DNA of 27,636 bases, taken from contig CAXMOP010000041.1 in NCBI GenBank assembly GCA_964195155.1, forward strand, positions 1 to 27,636. Reading direction: 5' to 3'. The translations under genes were made by a program, and so were the position numbers. The notes beneath the pieces are model-generated. The model did not search any database and was not told the origin of the DNA. It was given only the letters and a program-made list of their open reading frames with translations. Below are positions 1 to 7,021 of this stretch, piece by piece. The DNA comes from JACZST01 sp964195155 (GTDB lineage Bacteria; Actinomycetota; Acidimicrobiia; Spongiisociales; UBA5794). Each line of letters begins with the position of its first letter. Positions within the stretch are counted from its first letter, which is position 1.

Positions 1-30
1 GAAGTCGGCCAGACGGTCGACGCCACCTAA
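1..30 (+). CDS. 3' end of an unidentified protein (partial)
   Basis: Frame 1 reads EVGQTVDAT and then TAA at 28-30. A strong hairpin follows 24 bases later, which fits the end of a transcription unit. Only nine codons are visible, so no product can be named, and the open frame could be chance. Confidence 0.35.
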   Translation, partial: EVGQTVDAT

Positions 31-53
31 CCCAACACAGCTCATCCACAAAC

Positions 54-89
54 GAAGAGGGGACGCCTTTCCCGAGGCGTCCCCTCTTC
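54..89 (+). terminator. Perfect 14-bp terminator hairpin without a U-tract
   Basis: Bases 54-67 (GAAGAGGGGACGCC) pair perfectly with 76-89 around an 8-base loop. It lies just behind the stop codon at 28-30. No T-run follows. The same style of hairpin recurs at 8241, 15642, 15758 and 20992 in this window. Confidence 0.7.
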
Positions 90-186
90 AATGGTTCCAG
101 GGCCACCGGAACCACCCGCCCATATCGGCACATATGCGCTAGCTGGCTGTCGGGCTGCGGAGGCCGGCGGGTAGCCGGTTCGGATG

Positions 187-235
187 TCCGGCGATGCGCC
201 GCCGGTCGTGCACGATCGGGGCATCGCCGGATTTT
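187..235. repeat. 11-bp inverted repeat followed by TTTT
   Basis: TCCGGCGATGC (187-197) pairs with GCATCGCCGGA (221-231). The 23-base interval contains the smaller palindrome TCGTGCACGA (206-215). TTTT follows at 232-235, so it could end a plus-strand transcript, although no gene lies directly upstream. It may instead be debris of the nearby mobile-element remnant. Confidence 0.35.
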
Positions 236-498
236 GCACAGCTATCGCGCTACTCCTGCACTACCCCTACCTGGCCTGACAACCTCGCCTTATCCGTTGA
301 ATGTGCCTGTAGGGTCGATTGGGAAGATCTGAGAACACCCATCCACCGTGTATCCGCTAAGAGTCTGATCTGGTGGGCTGACAGGGTTTGAGCATCCACT
401 CGCGGCCGTAAGGGCGCGGGTAAGAGTCAGGTCGAGCTCCACTTGGCTGTCCCGGGAGTGCCGTCGGAGAAAGCTCGGTCTCGCCTTCGATGCGGGTA

Positions 499-688
499 CT
501 AACTGGGGACCGCCCGAATCAACAGATCTTTCAGCTTCTGGCACTCGGCGTAGCTCCATAACCAGCGATGCACCGTCTGGCGCGCCACCCCATAGCGTGC
601 GGCGCGGCACATCGGTCACCGACGCCCCGCCCAACACCTCCTACAGCGCCTGAAACCGCTGCTCCACAACACCGCGCTCCACGAGCAT
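499..688 (-). pseudogene. IS481-type transposase remnant (N-terminal HTH only)
   Basis: From the ATG at 688 the frame reads MLVERGVVEQRFQAL, then an in-frame TAG, then EVLGGASVTDV. A one-base shift is needed to continue as RYGVARQTVHRWLWSYA, and the frame ends at the TAG at 499-501. This is the N-terminal helix-turn-helix pattern of IS481/integrase-core transposases (ASVTDVARRYGVARQTVHRW type). The DDE catalytic core, roughly 250 residues, is absent and the sequence after SYA does not look family-like. With a stop, a frameshift and a truncation, it is a dead fragment. The assignment rests on motif recognition, not on a search. Confidence 0.6.
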
Positions 689-899
689 CACACTGCCCTC
701 GTCCGACAAGAACCGTTGTCAGAGAAGGATTGAAACCGGAAGGTGTCACACAGGAACCGGAACCGCCGTCGCCCAGCAACCGAACCGCGTCCCACAAGAC
801 TGTCACACACCAACCGGAGCCACGGTATCCAATATGAACCGGGACTGCACATGACGGAAGTTGAACGGACCGTGGCCAAATCATGGCCATCCGCTAGTC

Positions 900-926
900 G
901 ATCGACCATGGAGCCCATGGTCGATC
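900..926. repeat. Perfect 12-bp inverted repeat, 3-base loop
   Basis: GATCGACCATGG (900-911), AGC, CCATGGTCGATC (915-926). It lies 38 bases downstream of the 3' end of the minus-strand tRNA-Ala, so it may end that transcript. It could also be an operator-like or recombination site linked to the IS remnant. No T-tract follows on the minus strand. Confidence 0.6.
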
Positions 927-964
927 CGCCCGGGAAGTCAATCCGTACATGCGATTCGACCTAG

Positions 965-1038
965 TGGAGGTGACGGGATTTGAACCCGTGGCCCCTACGT
1001 TGCGAACGTAGTGCTCTGCCGGACTGAGCTACACCCCC
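965..1038 (-). tRNA. tRNA-Ala (anticodon CGC)
   Basis: All four arms fold: a 7-bp acceptor stem (GGGGGTG with CACCTCC) containing the G3:U70 wobble pair that marks alanine tRNAs, a D-arm, an anticodon stem CTACG/CGTAG enclosing loop TTCGCAA (anticodon CGC, codon GCG), and a T-arm ACGGG-TTCAAAT-CCCGT. The discriminator base is A at 965. The gene is 74 bases long and CCA is not encoded. It begins 21 bases after the glpR-like stop codon on the same strand. Confidence 0.97.
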
Positions 1039-1050
1039 GGGAGAGGCGGG

Positions 1051-1056
1051 ATTGTA
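1051..1056 (-). promoter_or_regulatory. Possible -10 box for tRNA-Ala
   Basis: TACAAT on the minus strand ends 12 bases before the first tRNA base. No convincing -35 box lies 16-18 bases upstream, where the glpR-like 3' end sits. The tRNA may have its own promoter here, may be read through from the molybdenum-cofactor genes, or both. Confidence 0.35.
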
Positions 1057-1059
1057 GAA

Positions 1060-1530
1060 CTAGCCGCCGATGATGCGCACCGAAGGGGGTGCGGCGTCGA
1101 AGTCGAGGTCATCTGCGGTGGTCGGCGCAGCGGGTGCCGTGTGGTCCAGGTGCACGACGTTTTGCCGGCGCAGCGACCGTTGCTGGCGCATGTAGATAAT
1201 CAAACCGACATAGGCCCCGATCGCGACGTCGACGGTGATCGCCACGCCGAGCCAAACGACACTCGATGTCGTCACCGCCAGGACCAGGGTCAACGATGCC
1301 AACACCAGCAGAACGACGAATACTCGTTGCCGTTTGGCCTGTGAGCTTCGTGCGGCGTGGTACTCCTCGGCGAGGGGCTCCTCGGAGCCGGCGACCGCGC
1401 CGAGCCGCGCCTTGGTCACGGCGTACTGATGGGTGGTTTCACCTGGACTATCTCGGCGGTGGTCGAAGAACGACGGGAGCAAGAATGCCGCCCAGGCCCC
1501 GGCGATCAAGATGAAGAAAAAGATTCCCAT
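1060..1530 (-). CDS. Three-TM membrane protein, GlpR-like (putative MoeA/Glp receptor)
   Basis: 156 residues. A TM helix at 1-20 opens the protein (GIFFFILIAGAW). A cytosolic stretch of about 48 residues follows (RRDSPGETTHQYAVTKARLG), then a TM pair at about 70-87 and 90-113 ending in YMRQQRSLRR, and an Asp/Ala-rich tail ending VRIIGG. One N-terminal TM, a charged linker and a later TM pair followed by a basic run resemble actinobacterial GlpR, the membrane receptor of the gephyrin-like MoeA paralogue Glp, linked to cell division in corynebacteria. A moeA/glp gene lies in the same gene run, as in mycobacteria. I chose the ATG at 1530; a TTG lies one codon upstream. Function is inferred from topology and neighbours. 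The family is poorly conserved, so a plain hypothetical membrane protein remains possible. Confidence 0.6.
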   Translation of the reverse strand: MGIFFFILIAGAWAAFLLPSFFDHRRDSPGETTHQYAVTKARLGAVAGSEEPLAEEYHAARSSQAKRQRVFVVLLVLASLTLVLAVTTSSVVWLGVAITVDVAIGAYVGLIIYMRQQRSLRRQNVVHLDHTAPAAPTTADDLDFDAAPPSVRIIGG

Positions 1531-1626
1531 CAAGCGATATCCATCGATCTGTTCGCAATTTCGCCAGCACCGTGAGCGTAGACCGGGGTGGTCGAGCGGA
1601 CGCGGATTTGCAATAGATTGTTTTGC

Positions 1627-2112
1627 CTAATTGTGCTCGGTCGGCTCACTGAGGAGCAGCGCCAACCCATGGCCGAGCGCAGGGAGGACCACGGCGAGGG
1701 ACTCCTCGACGCCCCGCGGCGAGCCCGGCAGATTGACGACGAGCGCATTTCCCACGGTGCCGGCTCTGCCGCGGGACAGCATGCCGTGAGGGTTCTCACC
1801 GAACGTGATCGCCCGCATCGCCTCGGCCAGCCCAGGAGCCTCTCGCTCGATGACTCGAGCCATGGCCTCAGGGGTCAGGTCCCGCGGCCCCAGCCCGGTA
1901 CCCCCGGTGGTGACGACGAGGTCGGCGATCCCGGCAAGCTCCACGATCGCCGCCGCCACCGGTTCCACGCCGTCTTCGGTGACGCGTCGCTCGACCACGG
2001 CGTAACCGCCGGCTGCCAGCATCTCGGCGACCTTCTCGCCCGAAGTGTCCTGGCGCGTCCCGTGCGCCACGCCGTCGGAGACCGTCAACACGGCGGCTCG
2101 CCACTCAGCCAC
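1627..2112 (-). CDS. mogA: Molybdopterin adenylyltransferase (MogA/MoaB family)
   Basis: 161 residues, a single MoCF-fold domain. It activates molybdopterin by transferring AMP from ATP, which prepares it for molybdate insertion by MoeA. Visible motifs are LTVSDG (9-14), TTGGTGLGPRD with the GGTG loop at 70-73 and D78, TPEAM (80-84), and NLPGSPRGVEE from 128. All are diagnostic for MogA/MoaB. The GTG start at 2112 overlaps the moaC stop in the octamer GTGGCTGA, which implies translational coupling. The next gene downstream (glpR-like) begins 96 bases after its stop. MogA and MoaB proteins are hard to tell apart by motif, so the symbol is the less certain part. Confidence 0.93.
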   Translation of the reverse strand: MAEWRAAVLTVSDGVAHGTRQDTSGEKVAEMLAAGGYAVVERRVTEDGVEPVAAAIVELAGIADLVVTTGGTGLGPRDLTPEAMARVIEREAPGLAEAMRAITFGENPHGMLSRGRAGTVGNALVVNLPGSPRGVEESLAVVLPALGHGLALLLSEPTEHN

Positions 2113-2578
2113 GCGACCAGTCCCCCGACCTGCCGCCCCGCTTCTCCAGAAGACGAACGGAGCTGATCTCGGCGCCGCGATCGATGCCCTTGATCATGTC
2201 GTACAGCGCAATCGCGCCGATCGCCGCGCCCGTTATGGCCTCCATCTCCACGCCGGTCTTGGCCGTGACCGTTGCCGTGACCGTGATCCTGGCCCCATCT
2301 TCGATCGGCTCGACCGCTGCGGTGACCGACTCGATCGGCAACGGATGGGCAAGCGGCACCAGATCCGGGGTCCGCTTCGCCCCCTGGATGGCAGCAATGC
2401 GGACGGTGGCGAGCGCATCGCCCTTTGGCAGATCTCCACCGAACAACCGCTCGCGGGTGGCCGCAGCCATGGACACGGTGGCCTCTGCAACGGCGAGGCG
2501 TTCGGTCGGTTCCTTGGCGCCGACGTCCACCATGTGCACGTTGCCTTCATCGTCGAGGTGGGTGAGACCGTCAGCCAC
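2105..2578 (-). CDS. moaC: Cyclic pyranopterin monophosphate synthase MoaC
   Basis: 157 residues, the usual size. MoaC converts the 3',8-cyclo-GTP made by MoaA into cyclic pyranopterin monophosphate, the first stable intermediate of molybdenum cofactor synthesis. The opening THLDDEGNVHMVDVG, PKGDALATVRIAAIQGAK (51-68), LAHPLP (76-81), TGVEMEAITGA (108-118), LYDMIKG (125-131) and LLEKRGGRSG near the C-terminus are signatures of the family. The catalytic set seen in E. coli (Lys51, His77, Glu114, Asp128, Lys131) maps to K52, H78, E113, D127 and K130. The GTG start overlaps the moeA stop by 8 bases. MoaA, MoaD and MoaE are not encoded in this window. Confidence 0.97.
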   Translation of the reverse strand: MADGLTHLDDEGNVHMVDVGAKEPTERLAVAEATVSMAAATRERLFGGDLPKGDALATVRIAAIQGAKRTPDLVPLAHPLPIESVTAAVEPIEDGARITVTATVTAKTGVEMEAITGAAIGAIALYDMIKGIDRGAEISSVRLLEKRGGRSGDWSRG

Positions 2579-3809
2579 CGAGCACCTCCGCAGCCGACCG
2601 CGCCTCGGGTCGATGACTCATCTCGAGCTCCACGGGATCGCCCGCCTCGAACGCGGCAACGCCGACCGGCATGACCGCAAGAGCATCCGCAAACGCCAGC
2701 GCCGACAACACATTCGATGACTGACCGCCGGAGGGTCTTGCCCGCAGCAGCCCGTCGTCGTCGCGCCCGGTCACCACCCGCAGGAACACCTCCTTCTCCT
2801 CCGCCCCCTTGACCGGTTCGTCCATGACCGCCGGCACTCGATCGCGAAACACCAGCCGGGATCCCAACATAGTGAGCAGCGCCGGGCGGACGAACTGCTC
2901 GAAGGATACGAACACCGAGACCGGGTTGCCGGGGAGCCCGAAGAACGGCTTTCCGGCGACGGTCCCGAAGGCGAGTGGCTTGCCGGGCTGCATGGCCACC
3001 TGCCAGAAATCCACGCCGCGACCGTTTAGCAATGCTTTCACGACGTCGTAGTCCCCCATCGACACGCCACCGCTGGTCAGCACGAGATCACCGGCGCTCG
3101 ACGCGGCCTCGAGAGCTGTTTCGAACACGGTGGGGTCGTCCCCGACGATCCCGAAATCCAGCACCTCGGCGCCTGCACCCTCGAGGAGGGCCCGCATCAG
3201 CGTCGTATTTGAGTCTCGGATCTGGCCACGCTCGAGCTGCGGGGTCGACCGATCCACCAGTTCGTCCCCGGTAGCCATCATGGCAACGACCGGCCGCTTC
3301 CTCACCAGTGGGGTGACGCCCAGCGAGGCCAACACGCCGGCGTGGGCGGGCCCGATTCTCTGCCCTGGGGAGAACACCGCGGTCCCGGCGTTGAGGTCGC
3401 CGCCGGCGGGACGAACATTCTCGCCGGCAGCAACGCCGTCCAGGATGCGGACCGCGCTTCCGACCGGCTCGGTGACCTCGACGCGAACCACGGCATCGGC
3501 TCCGTCAGGCATCGGGGCGCCGGTCATGATCTTGATCGCGGTGCCCGCGGTGACCGCAGCGTCGGCGGGCGAACCGGCGGATGCCTCACCGAGGACCTCG
3601 AGCTCGACCGGCACGGCTGCAACCGAGTCGGCGCGAACCGCGTATCCGTCCATTGCCGAGTTGGAGAAGGCGGGGATGTCCTCGGGCGCGGTCACGGCTT
3701 CTACGAGCGCCAGGCCGAGCGATTCGGCGGGGTCGACGCGGACCTCGGTCAACAGCGGAACGCTGTCGAGGATCTTGGCCTGAACCTCACGCAGCGGTCG
3801 CATCACCAT
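2571..3809 (-). CDS. moeA: Molybdopterin molybdenumtransferase MoeA / gephyrin-like Glp
   Basis: 412 residues from the ATG at 3809 (MVMRPLREV). The frame stays open upstream to 3953, but that extension is low-complexity, runs into the end of plsY and has no family resemblance; GGGA nine bases before 3809 can act as a ribosome binding site. Domains I and II carry FSNSAMDGYAV (48-58) and MTGAPMPDGADAVV (95-108). Domain III, the MoCF fold, carries ATGDEL (179-184), SGGVSMGDYD (246-255) and QPGKPLAFG (274-282) with GLPGNPVSV (291-299). Domain IV closes the protein. The enzyme inserts molybdate into adenylated molybdopterin. In actinobacteria one MoeA paralogue, Glp, instead acts in division with GlpR. 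The GlpR-like gene downstream makes that reading possible, but the moaC and mogA neighbours fit the metabolic role equally well. The stop overlaps moaC in GTGGCTGA. Confidence 0.93.
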   Translation of the reverse strand: MVMRPLREVQAKILDSVPLLTEVRVDPAESLGLALVEAVTAPEDIPAFSNSAMDGYAVRADSVAAVPVELEVLGEASAGSPADAAVTAGTAIKIMTGAPMPDGADAVVRVEVTEPVGSAVRILDGVAAGENVRPAGGDLNAGTAVFSPGQRIGPAHAGVLASLGVTPLVRKRPVVAMMATGDELVDRSTPQLERGQIRDSNTTLMRALLEGAGAEVLDFGIVGDDPTVFETALEAASSAGDLVLTSGGVSMGDYDVVKALLNGRGVDFWQVAMQPGKPLAFGTVAGKPFFGLPGNPVSVFVSFEQFVRPALLTMLGSRLVFRDRVPAVMDEPVKGAEEKEVFLRVVTGRDDDGLLRARPSGGQSSNVLSALAFADALAVMPVGVAAFEAGDPVELEMSHRPEARSAAEVLGG

Positions 3810-3831
3810 GCTGGTCCCAAATCGGCTCGCT

Positions 3832-4431
3832 TCAAAGTGCCACTCCCCGCTCCTGGCCGCGTGCCAGTCTGACGATATTTGGCCAATGGCGCGCCAGGAC
3901 CAGGACTGCCACCGCCGCTCCCCATGCCAGCGCCCACCCCCGGTACCCGGCAAGGGCGAGGCCGGGTACGTACACGGCCATGGCGACCAGCGATGCGACC
4001 GAGGCCACCTTGCCGATGAACGTCATTCCCAGCCACAACACGGCCAGACCGAGGCCGACCAAGGGCGCCAGGTAGATCGAGCCCCCAATGGCCGTCGCGA
4101 CACCGCGTCCGCCTTTGAATCGAAGCCAGACGGGAAAAATGTGGCCGAGGACCGCGAAAAACGCACCAGCGGCGGCCAGGGTGTCCACGGACCACGCGGC
4201 GCTGCCTCCACCGAGGTAGGCGCCGAGCCCGGCAGCGACAGTCCCTTTGAGCGCGTCACCGAGCATCACCAGCGCTGCAGGGCCTTTGCCCATGGTGCGC
4301 AAGACATTCGAGGTTCCCGGGTTGCCGCTACCCGCGTCATAGATGTTCACACCGAGAATCCTCGGCACGATCACGCCAAAGTCGACGCTTCCAATGAGGT
4401 ACGCCGCTACCAGCGCAATCAGCACTTCCAC
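3832..4431 (-). CDS. plsY: Acyl-phosphate:glycerol-3-phosphate acyltransferase PlsY
   Basis: 199 residues, a multi-pass inner-membrane enzyme that acylates glycerol-3-phosphate from acyl-phosphate, the first step of phospholipid synthesis. The three cytosolic family motifs are present: GSVDFGVIV (14-22), DAGSGNPGTSNVLRTMGK (32-49) and FKGGRGVATAIG (105-116), along with MLGDALKG (56-63) and LGHIFPVWL (95-103). It starts with GTG at 4431. A TACACT -10 box ends 7 bases before it, so the mRNA may be leaderless. The stop lies 22 bases before the moeA start on the same strand. Pairing with molybdenum-cofactor genes has no obvious metabolic logic; if Glp/GlpR act in growth, membrane synthesis may be the link (inference). 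Confidence 0.96.
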   Translation of the reverse strand: MEVLIALVAAYLIGSVDFGVIVPRILGVNIYDAGSGNPGTSNVLRTMGKGPAALVMLGDALKGTVAAGLGAYLGGGSAAWSVDTLAAAGAFFAVLGHIFPVWLRFKGGRGVATAIGGSIYLAPLVGLGLAVLWLGMTFIGKVASVASLVAMAVYVPGLALAGYRGWALAWGAAVAVLVLARHWPNIVRLARGQERGVAL

Positions 4432-4438
4432 GCAACCG

Positions 4439-4444
4439 AGTGTA
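4439..4444 (-). promoter_or_regulatory. Possible -10 box for plsY (leaderless)
   Basis: TACACT on the minus strand with seven bases between it and the GTG of plsY, which would place transcription start at or next to the start codon. No clear -35 box is seen. Confidence 0.4.
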
Positions 4445-4653
4445 CGCCCGGGGGGCCTACCGTCCTTTCACACCGACGCCGAACGCGCCACAATGGTGCC
4501 AATCTTCCCTCCCCGTGGAAACCGATCGCAGGCCCCCCACCATTCCCCCTGCTTGCGTGAGGCGACCACGGGGGGGGAACTTCCCTGCCTGACTAGTCAC
4601 CGGTCGGGACCGACCCCCTTCCATCGGCGCCGGGTCGGAGATACGTTCAACGG

Positions 4654-5172
4654 GTGTTCTGGCTCACCCGCCCTCCATATCTGCGATGGGCAGCCGCCGC
4701 CCTGATCTTCCTCGCAGCCCTCGGGTGGGATCTGCAAGGTCGGAGCGGATCCCCCTACCCGTTCGCCGCCCAATCGATAACGGCCGGCGCACCGATCACC
4801 GAAGGCGACGTCGAGTGGCGGACCATGCCGGACGGAGTGCTCACCCTGCCCGACCTGAACGCGCCGGTGGCCACCAGGGCCATCGCCCAAGGCGAGCCGA
4901 TCCTGCCCTCCGCAGTCGGCGCCGACCAGGGCATCCCGAACGGGTGGTGGGCGGTCTCGGTGTCGCTCCCAACCGCCACGCCGATCGGTGCCTCGGTCCG
5001 ACTGATCAGCACCGAGCGCGCGGTGCAGTCAGAGGGGATCGTGATCGCGCTGGGAACCTCCGACCTGCTGTCGATCGCAGAAGCCGGGCTGGTCGCGGTG
5101 CCACCGGAGCACGCCGCTGCCATCGCCACTGCTGCGGCGGAGGGAACGCTGATCGTGCTGGTCGCGCCGTAG
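4654..5172 (+). CDS. SAF-domain membrane-anchored protein
   Basis: 172 residues from GTG at 4654. A short basic N-terminus precedes one TM helix at about 10-25 (YLRWAAAALIFLAALGW). A SAF-like region follows, about 38-90: AGAPITEGDVEWRTMP, then ATRAIAQGEPILPS, the pattern seen in CpaB/RcpC pilus-assembly and FlgA-like proteins. The rest is beta-rich (GWWAVSVSLP, GASVRLIS) and ends LIVLVAP. The topology places the domain outside the membrane. CpaB proteins usually sit next to tad pilus genes, but none is present here, so the role is unknown. The gene is divergent from plsY across a 222-base gap in which I see no firm promoter. Confidence 0.75.
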   Translation: MFWLTRPPYLRWAAAALIFLAALGWDLQGRSGSPYPFAAQSITAGAPITEGDVEWRTMPDGVLTLPDLNAPVATRAIAQGEPILPSAVGADQGIPNGWWAVSVSLPTATPIGASVRLISTERAVQSEGIVIALGTSDLLSIAEAGLVAVPPEHAAAIATAAAEGTLIVLVAP

Positions 5173-5337
5173 TTCTTCGTCGCCCCCGCTTCAGGGGGGA
5201 GACATCTTCGGCCGCAATGGGCCTCCATGCGGCCCCGCAGACGGGGGCTCCATGGGAACCCCCTCCGCTCGCAGCGTCGCTGCTCGCGCCTCCCCCACTC
5301 CCGTGGGAGAGGCGAAGAGGCTCCTAACCTCAGCGGC

Positions 5338-6096
5338 ATGGTCGACGCCATTTTGTGGGGGCTCATCCAAGGCCTCACCGAGTTCCTTCCCGTCTCGTCG
5401 AGCGGCCATCTGGTGTTGATCCCCGAGCTGTTTGGCCGCGAGGGCCCCGATCTCGCCACGACGGCGATGCTGCACCTCGGTACCCTCGGGGCGGTCATCG
5501 TCTACTACCGCGCCGATCTACTCCTCCTCCTTCGCTTCGACCGGCCGGCACGAAAGATGATCACGCTGTTGCTTATCGGCACAATCCCCGCAGCCGTCTT
5601 TGGCCTCACCCTCGAATCGACGCTCGATCGGATCAACGAAAACCCGCGGGTGGTTGCCGGGTTCCTGATCGTCACCGGGATCGTCCTCCTGTCGACCATG
5701 CTGATCCGATTCGGCGACCGCACCGCAGCCGACCTGACGGCAAAGGATGCCGCCTTGATCGGCCTGGCTCAAGCAACCGCCCTGATCCCGGGGATCTCAC
5801 GATCCGGGATGTCGATCTCCGCCGGCCTCGGACGCGGCCTCGACCCGGTGGAATCGGCGCGCTTCGCATTTCTCCTTGGCATCCCCGCCATTGCCGGCGC
5901 CGGTCTCCTGTCGGCTGGCAGAGCGGTCAGCGATGGGACGGGCATCGGAACTCCGACGATCGTCGGGGCGGTGGTGGCAGGCGTCGTGGGGTACTTCGCC
6001 ATCGCCTTGCTGATCCGGGTGATGACCTCGGTCGGGCTCGGCCCGTTTGGGCTGTACTGCATCGCCCTCGGCACAATTGCACTGGTGCTGCTCTAG
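5338..6096 (+). CDS. uppP: Undecaprenyl-diphosphatase UppP (BacA)
   Basis: 252 residues, multi-pass membrane phosphatase that recycles undecaprenyl pyrophosphate to the monophosphate carrier for peptidoglycan and other envelope polymers. Motif 1 is GLIQGLTEFLPVSSSGHL (8-25), with the key Glu at 15. Motif 2 is LIPGISRSGMSISAG (149-163), with catalytic Ser154/Arg155. The ATG at 5338 starts exactly where family members begin; the frame is open upstream to 5227 but that part is arginine-rich and unlike the family. The 165-base gap behind the SAF gene holds small inverted repeats (CTCCC/GGGAG at about 5297-5310). The stop lies 18 bases from the convergent gene ending at 6115. Confidence 0.95.
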   Translation: MVDAILWGLIQGLTEFLPVSSSGHLVLIPELFGREGPDLATTAMLHLGTLGAVIVYYRADLLLLLRFDRPARKMITLLLIGTIPAAVFGLTLESTLDRINENPRVVAGFLIVTGIVLLSTMLIRFGDRTAADLTAKDAALIGLAQATALIPGISRSGMSISAGLGRGLDPVESARFAFLLGIPAIAGAGLLSAGRAVSDGTGIGTPTIVGAVVAGVVGYFAIALLIRVMTSVGLGPFGLYCIALGTIALVLL

Positions 6097-6114
6097 GCGA
6101 GCGGAAACACCTGC

Positions 6115-6533
6115 TTAGCGGGCGCGCATCCGATTGTTTCTCGCGTTGTGCTCCACCTCGGCCCTACCCAACGCTTCCATCACCGGTGGGACGTAGTTGG
6201 CGAACGGCCCAGCCCCTTCTTGATCCCGTACCAGCCACCAACCGGGTTATCGGGGGACCGGCCCCATGCTTCTACCGTCCCCTCCTTGGCCTCCTTCTGC
6301 TCGTCGGCGTTGCCCAGGAGCATCCAGTCGCCGTTGGCAACCAGCATCCCGTGAAGGTCGTCGAGACAACGAAGTTCGTAGCGCAGCTGGGTCGACCCCA
6401 CCTGGACGACCAGCGTCGGCGGATCGGATTCCTCGTCCCGATATGCGTTGAACGCAGATTTTCCCGGTGGTGTTGTGAGCAGCCACGGAACGTCGACGGT
6501 GCCGGATCCCTCAACCTCGGTGCTCATGCTCAT
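6115..6533 (-). pseudogene. Conserved small protein broken by a one-base deletion
   Basis: From ATG 6533 the frame reads MSMSTEVEGSGTVDVPWLLT and continues to GGWYGIKKGLGR. It then leaves the coding pattern and stops at 6180. One base further on, the frame resumes as FANYVPPVMEALGRAEV and EHNARNNRMRAR, ending with TAA at 6115-6117. Restoring one A/T near 6203-6204 (CGTTCGCC to CGTTTCGCC on the minus strand) gives a continuous 139-residue protein. It resembles a family of small actinobacterial proteins of unknown function that contain EAWGRSPDNPVGGWYG (I believe DUF6855, not verified). ATGA overlap with the upstream SRPBCC gene shows they are coupled. The break may be real or a sequencing error; codon use on both sides still looks coding. 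Confidence 0.7.
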
Positions 6534-6949
6534 CCCCCGGTCTCGATGCGGGTCTTGAGCCCACTGGCAAACCGGTCGAACGATGGCTGCAAGTCCGGCA
6601 TCGACTTCCAGATCATGCCGAGCATTGGACCGGAGTACTCCTCACGCATGTGGAATGCAGTTGCGTCGCCGGCCGGCGTCAGGGTGTAGGTGCGCTCTCC
6701 GGTGAACAAACCCAGTGGCATGCCGCCCTTCCACACCATCCGCCTGCCGGGGTCGTACTCGACCACTTTGAGCGAAAAGGCACGACCGGGATTGGCCTCG
6801 GTATGCAGCTTTAGTTTCTGGCCCGGGGCGATGGTGCCATCGATCTCCACGCCCGAATCCCGGTCGGTCATGCCCCTGGCGTCGGTGAGCACCTCCCAGA
6901 TTTGCTCCGGGGTGCCGTTGATCGTGTTCGAGGTCTCGTAATACTCCAT
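6530..6949 (-). CDS. SRPBCC-family (polyketide cyclase/START-like) protein
   Basis: 139 residues. The opening EYYETSNTINGTPEQIWEVL (2-21), the central APGQKLKLHTEANPGRAF, and VVEYDPGRRMVWKGGMP followed by ERTYTLTPAGDATAFHMRE give the helix-grip fold of SRPBCC proteins, which bind hydrophobic ligands. The C-terminal helix DLQPSFDRFASGLKTRIE is typical. The ligand cannot be told from sequence. It is divergent from the WYL regulator across an 86-base gap that contains an inverted-repeat operator, so regulation by that protein is likely. Its stop overlaps the start of the small downstream gene (ATGA). Confidence 0.85.
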   Translation of the reverse strand: MEYYETSNTINGTPEQIWEVLTDARGMTDRDSGVEIDGTIAPGQKLKLHTEANPGRAFSLKVVEYDPGRRMVWKGGMPLGLFTGERTYTLTPAGDATAFHMREEYSGPMLGMIWKSMPDLQPSFDRFASGLKTRIETGG

Positions 6950-6996
6950 TGGTGCCCCCTGTTCGTGGTCAATGCCTGAGGGTACGATACGACGAC

Positions 6997-7021
6997 ATAC
7001 CTGACATCTGTTGGCAGGTAT
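6997..7021. promoter_or_regulatory. Inverted-repeat operator between the WYL regulator and SRPBCC gene
   Basis: ATACCTG (6997-7003) and CAGGTAT (7015-7021) are perfect 7-base arms 11 bases apart. The site ends next to the AGGAG ribosome binding site (7022-7026) of the regulator and lies 48 bases from the divergent SRPBCC start. This placement suits autoregulation and control of both genes by the WYL protein. A possible plus-strand -10 (TACGAT) lies at about 6983-6988. Confidence 0.6.

Larger units (their letters stand above)
90..964. other. Gene-poor stretch holding mobile-element debris
   Basis: About 870 bases with no intact gene. Recognisable items are the hairpin at 187-235, the IS481-type transposase remnant at 499-688, and a 12-bp palindrome at 900-926. 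The short motif TGTCACACA occurs at about 743 and again near 804, each time next to AACCGGA-like sequence, which may be worn element-end sequence. I recognise nothing in 236-498. The open frames here have no family resemblance beyond the remnant. Confidence 0.5.

Noticed and set aside
499..688. An active insertion sequence
   Set aside because: There is an in-frame stop, a frameshift, no DDE core and no matching terminal repeats that I could pair.
3810..3953. N-terminal extension of MoeA
   Set aside because: The 48 extra residues are Trp/Arg/Gly-rich, overlap the plsY C-terminus and are absent from the family. The ATG at 3809 fits homologues.
5355..6689. 444-residue open frame on the plus strand
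   Set aside because: It overlaps uppP in another frame and then runs opposite two minus-strand genes. The arginine/proline-rich product is typical of a GC-rich shadow.
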